Assembly: GCF_000001735.4 (NCBI RefSeq)
Contig: NC_003070.9
Location: forward strand, 14,006,001 to 14,070,000
Length of the DNA: 64,000 nt
Source of the DNA: Arabidopsis thaliana
Lineage: Eukaryota > Streptophyta > Magnoliopsida > Brassicales > Brassicaceae
Direction: 5' to 3'
This document shows, piece after piece, positions 56,307 to 64,000 of this stretch (positions are counted from its first letter, which is position 1; every line of letters begins with the position of its first letter). A model generated the notes under the pieces. The model worked only from the letters and a program-made list of their open reading frames with translations. It ran no database searches and was not told where the DNA came from. The translations under genes were made by a program, and so were the position numbers.

Positions 56307-57914
56307 TGATAACACAGCTTTTTAGCCCGTTTTAGCTATTGTTTTGTTATGTTTCAAAGAGAATTTGGTGCCTTTCTTGATCCAAGAAGAGGAGAAACAC
56401 GTATTCTAGGTGCCAAGAAGGTTTTATGAGTTTTGAACCTAAAACTATCAAAAAGCGATCAGTTCCAGTACTTCAGAAGTTTAGCATACGGCCGAGTTCT
56501 TCCCCATCACGGAAACGAGATATGTAGGTATGCATGGAAAGCTAGAAGAGTCAAGATTAACGTCGAAGTCAAATCGAAGCAATCCATGAAGCCGTTTGCA
56601 AGATATGACCCAAAGAGTGAGGACATGTCAAGAACCGGTCGTTTGGAAATAATAAATCCAAAAAGCATCCGGCCAAGGAGACTTGAACCCGGGCAGCTCC
56701 GAGAAGCTTTCCACCGACCATTAGGTCAAGCCCAAGTCAATTCCTCATTGTGCCACCGTCATTTGGCTCCTTCCCTGATGCCCACGACTGGCCCTATCAC
56801 TTACTTATCCGGCGGATTGACGTTTTTACCTCTAAACCTAATTCTTGGCCCTCAAGTACAAATACTTGTTATAAGCCCTAACCCTAGGTGTGCCTTCATC
56901 AAAAGCAAACCCTAGCCGTCGCCGAGAGCTGCCGACTCGCCGCCGCAACTCTTGAGCTCGAAGATCACCATCTATCTCTCTTTCTCTTTTGTTTTGTATA
57001 AGACTCTTTAAGGTGGAGCTTTGCCTCTTGTGTTCTTCATTTAAAGAAGTAATCTCTAAACCCTTTTTAAGTTTTATTTGTCTTTTTGTTTTGGTTTACT
57101 CAACCCAACTTTTAATTAGCTCCTTTGCCATGAGCGAGTAGATCTCTAGTTAGGTTTTAGGGGGTTTCAAAGGGGAATTCATGGGGACTTTAGATCAAGT
57201 TTAGGTTGGCGGTTTCTATGGTTTTGTTTGATCGTTTACACTATTCTTTCTAGTTGAGTTTAATCTTAATGCATGTATGTTTGGAACTCCACCTAGTACA
57301 TGATCTTAGGTATTTTATACTTGGTAGAATCTTGTATAATTGCTTGAACTAACTCAACTAAATAAATAACTATAACTGTTGCTCACCCGCCGAGTGATAG
57401 GGACTTATGGACTAGAATTGAACTTGAACTTAATGCTTTGATCTGTATCTCGAAACCATGTTAGCACCTACTAGCCGTTAGGGCAACTGAGTGGCGAGGT
57501 ATAGTTAGAATTGCCGGCTTTCACCTACTAGCCGTTAGGGATAGCTTGTCTTGAATGAGTTTCGAATGTCTGAGAATTTGGAAGTAAATAAACCTAACCA
57601 TGTTATCACCTGAATTGGGATCTATACCTTTATGTTGAACCATGACATCCGGAGAAACCCCCAAAGACCTAGCGCTTCTCTCTTATTGCTTACAGTTTAT
57701 TTTAGTTACTTGTCTTTTATTTTTCTTATTCAATGCATACAACAACCCCCTCTCTTTTTATTTGGTCCTAACTTCACTCTCTTCTAAAGGATTTCTCTGA
57801 ACTACTTCTCTCCTTGTGGATTTGATCCTAAATTACTACTTTGAAATATTGTGCACTTGTAGTAGTCGTGTGGTCTTTCAGGTAAAAGCATGAGGCAAAA
57901 TAAAACACGCATCA
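56307..57914 (+). mobile_element. Solo LTR, 1608 bp, with CTTCG target duplication
   Basis: TGATAACACA at 56307 to ACGCATCA at 57914, flanked by CTTCG at 56302-56306 and 57915-57919. The 3' part holds TCTCCTTGTGGATTTGATCC, the motif typical of plant gypsy LTR ends. No element interior is attached. A tRNA-like segment lies inside (56660-56760). An open frame at 56433-56915 shows no known domain. Confidence 0.88.
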
Positions 57915-57919
57915 CTTCG

Positions 57920-58203
57920 CCATAAGCGTAGCGACAAAATTAAGTCTCGAGATCTAAAAGAACTTTCATAATCAGATAACTTAATATTTTAACATTCAAT
58001 AGCAGTGGCATGTACTCTTACAAAGAGGATATTGAACATTTTATGGGCTAGGTAAAAAGGCTATTATTTGGTGGCTCAAGTGTTTTGGGTTCTCAAAAAG
58101 TGTAACTGATGCATGACATTATGCGAAATCACAGTGACACACAGACCAATTAGGAGGTACATAGCTTCCCTTAAGTTCGGATCAAACCAACCAACTCACT
58201 ATC
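57920..58203. other. Short spacer, nothing recognised
   Basis: No coding or repeat signal. Confidence 0.4.
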
Positions 58204-58232
58204 CTAAGAGCATGACCAATGGTAGGTTCTTA
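58204..58232. repeat. Left terminal repeat of a PIF/Harbinger element
   Basis: GAGCATGACCAATGGTAGG then TTCTTA, preceded by TAA (the TWA target preference). A second, internal copy of CCAATGGTAGGTTCTTA lies at 58321. The matching right end was not found before 62.6 kb. Confidence 0.7.
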
Positions 58233-58479
58233 ATTTTGGTTCTTAAGCATTGATTTAATATTAAAACTGAAAAAGTTAGACTTAAGAGATGGTGTAATGA
58301 ATGTAAAAGTTTTATGTGTCCAATGGTAGGTTCTTACTTGGGGTTCTTAAGATTTTATTTTCAAAAACATTTATAAATTAAGAAAACATAGTAATTATTG
58401 CAAATAATAAAATTAGAAACATACATGACACACAATTTAAAAATACATGACATAAAACTTAAATAGTTTTAATATTGAT

Positions 58480-59757
58480 TGTTTCCAAATTTTGTCCATA
58501 CATGTTCAACCAAATCATGTTTCAATTGTTGATGCATAGCTTGATCACATATTCGAGTTCGAGTGGCGATCTTATTCTCGAGATTTTAAGATATATATGT
58601 AGAATAGGTGAAATGCACTTGAGAACTTCTAGCATATTCCACTTATACAAATTTAGATATATCAAAATGAGTATATCCATCTCGTTCATCTTCTACTATC
58701 CTATTGTGAAGTGTTATACAAGCTCGCATAATATTTTCTATTTTTACCTTATCCCAAATAAGAGCTGGATTTTTGACAATTGCAAATCGAGCTTGCAAAA
58801 CTCCAAAAGCTCGCTCCACATCTTTACGGTAAGTTTCTTATTTGGTTGCAAATAAAGATGCCTTGAGACTTTGTGGAAGTGAAATAGATTGGATAAATGT
58901 AGTTGATTTAGGATAAATTCCATCAGTGAGATAGTAACCCAAATGATACTCGGTCTCGTTGACTAAATAACTGAAGCTCATCCTTGTAAGATATCGTCAA
59001 AAACTGGATTGTGATCAAGAACGTTGATATTGTTTAAAGTGCTTGGAGGTAAAAAAAAAGCGTGTCATATCCAAAGATCTTGGGAAGCTACAACCTCTTA
59101 AACGATCGTTGGTTTGCCAGAGCCACGTGTATATTGCCCTTTCTAAGAGGTGGGACAATTCTTCCACTCCCAATGCATACAATCGGTGCTTCCCATCATC
59201 CCGGAAAATCCTTGAATCTCTCTAAGAATTAGTAGGCGATGACGATCTTGTGCACTGGGTTTTCTTAGGTACTCATCTTCAAACAAAAACATTATTGCTT
59301 CACCAAAATGTTCCATGCACTTCATCGAAGTGCTTTGACCCATCTGGAGGTATTCGTCAACCGCATCAGCCAAACAACTATATGCGAGGATACGAATTGG
59401 AGCTGTACACTTTTGGAGCCAAGAGAAACCGAGCCTTCCGCTAGCATCTCTTCTTTCTTGAAAGATTTAAATTTCATTCGAGAGTCGATCAACAATACGC
59501 ATGAACACATACTTATTTATTCTACAACGACGTTAGAATAGATTAGGAGGGAAAGTTGGATTTTCTTTGAAATAATCGTTACACACTGAATGTGTCCTTG
59601 TTCACGATCTCTTTCAATATAAACTCTTTTTCCGTAGGTTTGGTTGCTCTTTGAAGTTCCCCGTAAGAGTAAAATTATTTTCAAATACTTGTTCAAAAAT
59701 ATTTACAAATGCTTCTTCAAACGCTACGTCGATATTATCACGCGAGGATGATGCCAT
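58480..59757 (-). pseudogene. PIF/Harbinger transposase, decayed
   Basis: ATG at about 59757 opens MASSSRDNIDVAFEEAF. Then come FKENPTFPPNLF, LADAVDEYLQMGQSTSMKCM, the open stretch 59373-59143 with FEDEYLRKPSAQD, and GMMGSTDCMHWEWKNCP, the first catalytic Asp region of the DDE_Tnp_4 family. Downstream on the minus strand LPPSTLNNINVLDHNPVFDD (about 59060-59000) and LMEFILN-like sequence continue to about 58500. Several stops and shifts. With the ORF1 relic at 60.8-61.4 kb this gives the usual two-gene Harbinger layout on the minus strand. Confidence 0.85.
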
Positions 59758-59863
59758 TTTTTTAGGATAAAAGATGAGTTTTAGAATTAAGTAGAAAATA
59801 TGGATTTTTGGATTAAGATAGAAAAGATGGAATTTTGTATTAAGTATACAGCTTTTGTTTCAG

Positions 59864-60505
59864 AGAGAGAGAGTTTGTGGAATAAGAAATATGAGAGAAA
59901 GAGTTTGTAGAAGAAGCGAGAATTGAGTTTGTGGAATAAGAAATATGAGATAAAGAGTTTGTGGATGAAGAAATATGAGATAAAGAGTATGTGGAATAAG
60001 AGAGAATGAGATAAAGAGTGTCATGCATGGTAAAATATATAGTAAAAAAAAGCATTAAAATATGTGTGTCGACAAAGCATAAAAATATGTGTGTGGTGTG
60101 TATACAAAGCATATAAAAGATGTAGATTCCTTGTCATTGTTCTTCCACTTGTGAACTTTAAATTTTTGTGTGGTGTGTATGCAAATACTTGTCATCCTTC
60201 AATAGTCTTCTTACTTGTCATCCTTAAATAGTCTTCTTACTTGTCATCCTTTAGTAGTCGATTGCTTGTGATCCTTCAATAGTCGATCAACTATCATCCT
60301 ACACGAATAAACAAAGCATAAAGAGTATTTGTCATGTCTCATATCATTCTCATCCAAACAACTTGATGAAATAAAGCATACAAATAAACATGAACACGCA
60401 CTAAACTCAAATCATTCTCATTCAAACAACTTGATGAAATAAACATGTTACACGGGCCAAACTCAAATCATTCTCATTCAAATAACTTGATGAAATAAAC
60501 ATGGC
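59864..60505. repeat. Three successive minisatellites in the Harbinger interior
   Basis: 59866-60020: about five copies of a unit near 30-35 bp (GAGTTTGTGGAATAAGAAAT). 60190-60290: about four copies of a 26-bp unit (CTTGTCATCCTTCAATAGTC). 60343-60505: three copies of a unit of about 60 bp (TCAAATCATTCTCATTCAAA...CTTGATGAAATAAA). Confidence 0.85.
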
Positions 60506-60849
60506 TGAATATAATAAACATGACTGAAAGACGAAATAAACTTACCATGAACAAATACTTAGATTAAACTAAAATAGAAATACATGAACAAGGACTTAAA
60601 GTCGTCTATAATGTTACAAAAAACACAAAAGCAACAAAGACATACAAAAGTAACAAAGACATAATAAAAACAACATAGACATAACTGAAACACAAAGACA
60701 TAAAACACAAAGCATCAAAGACAAAGACTGAAACGCAAAGAATTGAGAAGATTGTCAAGTAAAATACATGTTTTTGATTAGTTTATTCTTTAGTTCTGTT
60801 TCCACTTTAGTAAGCGTGTAGAATCTTGCAACTAAACTGTCTAGCAGTT

Positions 60850-61440
60850 TCTTGTCGCTCAACGTTTCTTTAAAAGCTAAATCTTGTTGCTTTAATTTCC
60901 CACATACTCTCCATCCTTTCTAGCCTCTTTCCTTCTTCTTCCACATTTGCTGAAACTCCAGCCATGCTCCTTTGTCTTTACCCTTAGCAGCCTTCACACC
61001 CGGTGGACGAGCTTAGGAAGCTTCAACTACATGTGTAATCCTTGGAACAGCTACACGAGGAGCACCATTAACCTTTCTTCTTTTGCTAAGTAATGTCTCT
61101 TTGGTTGGAAGAGAGGCGCATTACTTCTGATCATGCCTTAACTCCCTCCAACAATGCTCCATTGTAATCACTCTCGTAAATTTCATGAGCTAACCTCATC
61201 AAATCATTCTCATTCATTCCACTCGCCATCCGAGATGTTTCACCTGCATGGGATCCCACAACATGTAAATTTGTTGATCTTGGACCACCTTTACTTACAA
61301 TGACTTGCTGGTCTATTGTTGAGAGTACCAACAAAGGGACTTGCTGCAATGTACTACGCAATGTGTTTCCTGAATACATTTGCTCGTTGCTCATTACCAA
61401 TAACAACATCCTTGCTTTTTATTTAGCCACACAAAGATTA
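60850..61440 (-). pseudogene. Harbinger ORF1 (trihelix/NAM-associated type), decayed
   Basis: On the minus strand, SGMNENDLMRLAHEIYESDY at about 61215-61155 and RPPGVKAAKGKDKGAWLEF at about 61010-60950 match the ORF1 protein usually paired with plant Harbinger transposases (the domain annotated as NAM-associated). In these elements ORF1 is a Myb/trihelix-like DNA-binding partner needed for transposition. The DNA-binding N-terminus is not recognisable. Stops follow after FQQMWKKKERG. Confidence 0.65.
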
Positions 61441-62622
61441 GTAGAACATCGTCTTTAGATGACTACTTGGTCCTTGTTCTTGGTGTGCGATTTGTGTTTG
61501 TGGTTTCACCATGCAATGCTGCTTCACATCATCATGTACCGAAGACAGGGGCGTCAGATTCACAAAGTCTTGTATCAGCAACATTGATGGAGGTTTCTTG
61601 TTGACTTGTTACCAGATCCAAGAAGCCGGACGTGTTAGCATAAGGATTCATTAAGGAGGATGAAAGAGTTTCAATGACTTTTAAAGGAGGATGAAAGAGT
61701 TTCAATGACTTTTAAAGGAGGATGTGAGAAAATAAAGAGGAGAAAGGTGTGGCTTAAGCAGCGATTTTACTTGGGATATATAGAAGGTTAGGTTTAAGTC
61801 TTTGACTATTTTAAGTTGTAGTTGTGGTTAGTTGAGTTAAGTTCTAGTTGTAGGTTTAAGCATTCAATGTTAAAACTTATTTTTTTACCTAATGAAAAAC
61901 ATATAAGCATTGAACTCATTGACATTAAGAATGATGTCAATGTAAGTCAAGTCTTACCTATTATAATCAACCTCTAAATAGACAATAAGCTATCAATTGA
62001 ATACACACACAAACATTTATCACAAAACAGACACACTACAATCAATACAAGTCAAGTTTTACCTAATTTAAATACAAAAGTCAACTAATGTCAATGTAAT
62101 GCATTACCTTACTCACCATCTGAGATGTTGCAGCTGTAGAGTCCATATCAATGTCCAAATCAATGTTTCCTCCATAGATACCTCAAAAGAAAACAAAAAA
62201 AGTTTGATAAATTTAATCGGTAAAAACCAAAATATTTAACAATTAAGATACAACACAATATCACAGTTAAGACACAATATTTCATAGGTAACATTCATGC
62301 GTTTAACCCCAAAAACTAATCGAACTAATTAATATATTGAAGATCCATTTGAGTAGTAATTCAAACAATCATCCACAATAAAATAATTTCCATTACGAAT
62401 ACTCTAGTAATTATCAGATTAAGATACAGTATACAATTAATCAAAATCCATCATCAAATTATCCTAATTATTACTGAAAGAAAAAAACCCTAATTTCAAA
62501 ACAATCAATAATCATCAATTAATACAGAGTAAGAGAGATTCTTACCATCACAAAGCAACTTGGTGAAGGATCAAACTTATTTCTTGAACACAACTCGAAG
62601 ATCTGATGTCGTTGCTCTCCGA
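61441..62622. other. No clear gene; 30-bp tandem repeat
   Basis: AAAGGAGGATGAAAGAGTTTC...ATGACTTTT-type units repeat about 2.5 times at 61657-61725. A minus-strand exon-like piece at 62110-62180 (donor CAGATG|GTGAGT) may belong to the Harbinger ORF1 leader. The rest is AT-rich. Confidence 0.4.
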
Positions 62623-64000
62623 TAGGGGTGTCATAATGGGTCAATACCCATACGTTATCCGAACCCGCCCATGATTTTAATGGGTTTGGGTATGATTTTT
62701 TTTATCCATATATATAAATGGGTTTTAGTGGGTTACCCTATTAGAGTCATGGGTTTAATGGGTAAAACCCATTAGGATCATGGGTTACCCATGGGTTTCA
62801 CAATCAAAACAAAAAAGTAAAATTTATATATATTTATATTAATATATTATGTAAAATTTATATATACATATGTAAAATATTTTCTTTTCTTTACAACTAC
62901 ATATGTAAAAATATCTAAAATAACTATTAAAGTTTATATTTTACCTAAATATAAAAGTAAAAGGTAAAATATATGCATAATATTTATTTTTCCTTGCAGC
63001 TAATTATGTAAAATATATAAACCCAAGACTAGGGTTTTCTTTTTCTCTTCATGTATTGTTATTATAAATAGACGTCATCGTTCTATGGTTGCTTCTTAAA
63101 TTACTTCTTGAGTTCTCGTGTCTCATCGCCTTGGTTTTTATTTTGTCTCCGTTCGTGTCTTATCGAATTCGAAAGCATGACAGCATCTTCGTCTAGGAGT
63201 ATGTACTATGTAATTACGTTATAGTCATATTGATATTTGTGCCCATGCATGTTATGATGATCATATGATTTGTTTTGCTAAATAAGTAAATATTATGTTA
63301 GTAAAAACAAAATAGATTGGCTTCATGTGTTCGTTCTTGTAGTTATGTTTGAGATTATACTAAATATCGTCTACAGTTTGGTGTTGTTTGATATTATTTA
63401 TTTATTTTAGAACTAAAACGATGATCTATACATATATTGTTTTTTGACTATAATTTATATTAAATTTATGGATAGATAATATGGAAGATCTGGACTGGGA
63501 GTCAAAAATAGCTGCTGAAGAAGAGATGATGATGGATGACGATGATGATATTGATTCAACCCATGAGCAATCATCAGAGATACCAGAAGGTAACTCTCAA
63601 GAAAATTCTCGTAAACGAAGGAAGAAAACTTCAGAAATGTGGAAACATTTTACTCAAGCTGGAAAAGGTGACGATGGCAAGAATCGAGTTAAATGTAACT
63701 ATTGTGGTGAAAAACTTGTGTATGAACCTACCACATGAACATCTCCTATGAAGCGTCATCATCAAAGATGCATTAAGAAGTCAAAATATAGGCATGTCGC
63801 TGATATGATAATTGATGGAGATGGAAAGACTAGGAAGAATGAAGATTGATTAGAGTGTTGTTTGAGAGAAGTTTAGTAGGGTTATAATTTGGCATGATCT
63901 TCCTTTTTCTGTTGTTGAATATGAAGAGCTGCGAAGGTTTTTTCAATATCTGAATCCAGATTATAGCTACTACACTAGAAACACAGAAGCAACAGATGTT
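62623..64000 (+). mobile_element. hAT transposon, 5' part (runs off the window)
   Basis: TAGGGGTGTCATAATGGGT at 62623 fits hAT terminal repeats. The next 180 bp is crowded with ATGGGT/ACCCAT words, probable transposase-binding sites. The candidate 8-bp target duplication would be CTCTCCGA (62615-62622). The transposase gene starts at 63481; the 3' end is outside the window. Confidence 0.75.
63481..64000 (+). pseudogene. hAT transposase N-terminus with BED zinc finger
   Basis: ATG at 63481 opens MEDLDWESKIAAEEEMMMDD. A BED finger spans about residues 57-95: MWKHF, VKCNYC, then PMKRHHQRC. It is interrupted by a TGA at 63736 just before TSPMKRHH. A second TGA lies at about 63847. Then HDLPFSVVEYEELRRFFQYL continues the hAT pattern to the window edge in another frame. 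BED-finger hAT transposases bind the element ends in the nucleus. This copy is inactive as read. Confidence 0.8.

Noticed and set aside
56433-56915. Open frame of 160 codons inside the 56.3-57.9 kb solo LTR
   Set aside because: Within an LTR, overlaps the tRNA-like segment, no domain.
59864-60505. CRISPR-like array
   Set aside because: Units are directly tandem without unique spacers, in a plant genome context.

Overview
The window looks like pericentromeric chromosomal DNA from an Arabidopsis-type crucifer (Brassicaceae). Two intact convergent host genes sit in a sea of nested and decayed plant transposons: chromovirus Ty3/gypsy, Athila-like LTRs, LINE, Ty1/copia, KAONASHI-type MULE, CACTA, PIF/Harbinger, hAT and Helitron-like ends. 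The intact pair matches, from memory, the A. thaliana neighbours At1g36980 (TMEM50 homologue) and At1g36990 near the chromosome 1 centromere. That locus assignment is recall, not a search. No bacterial, organellar, rRNA, functional tRNA or CRISPR feature was seen.

Layout, left half. 1-3.7 kb: no clear gene, a copia gag relic at 0.93-1.9 kb and AT-rich filler. 4.0-4.8 kb: a three-exon RING-H2 gene or gene fragment (-) with an in-frame 30-bp minisatellite. 5.7-8.3 kb: several Helitron-like 3' ends and a tandem repeat. 8.8-10.1 kb: a LINE remnant. 10.4-12.2 kb: a DUF1985 (MULE-carried) gene relic (-). 12.8-19.0 kb: a long hairpin (foldback) element. A complete 5.24-kb chromovirus with 286-bp LTRs and a GAAGA target duplication sits in its loop. 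19.08-20.73 kb: intact TMEM50-family gene (+), whose second intron is a triplicated block carrying decayed copies of exon 3. 21.59-23.71 kb: intact five-exon gene (-) for a 581-residue vasculin-like protein.

Right half. 24.8-25.7 kb: a DNA element with arrays of GTCGCTG. 26.8-27.4 kb: a wall-associated-kinase-like pseudogene that stops at a CACTA terminus (27,392). From there to about 38 kb lie pieces of one decayed CACTA on the minus strand (Transposase_24-type protein, then TNPD). It is interrupted by a Helitron-like end, a 1.6-kb poly-A retroposon with a 13-bp target duplication, a fragment of a gamma-tubulin-complex gene (GCP3/SPC98-like) and a Harbinger MITE. A further TNPD piece lies at 54.6-54.9 kb. 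38.4-39.9 kb is an Athila-like solo LTR with a perfect 5-bp duplication. 40.3-53 kb is a KAONASHI-type MULE: a DUF1985 + Ulp1-protease gene (+) convergent with a mudrA transposase gene (-), split by a 6.2-kb LINE with an 11-bp target duplication. A second Athila-like LTR, a reverse LTR-like block and another solo LTR (56.3-57.9 kb, CTTCG duplication) follow. 58.2-61.5 kb is a PIF/Harbinger element (-). 62.6 kb to the edge is the start of an hAT element (+).

Only the two convergent host genes, and possibly the RING gene, look functional. The other coding matter is transposon protein carrying frameshifts and stops, or captured and broken host exons. The most interesting points are the gypsy-in-hairpin nest just upstream of the TMEM50 start codon, the exon-copy intron, the ULP/mudrA MULE with its well-dated LINE insertion, and the GCP3 fragment inside the CACTA.
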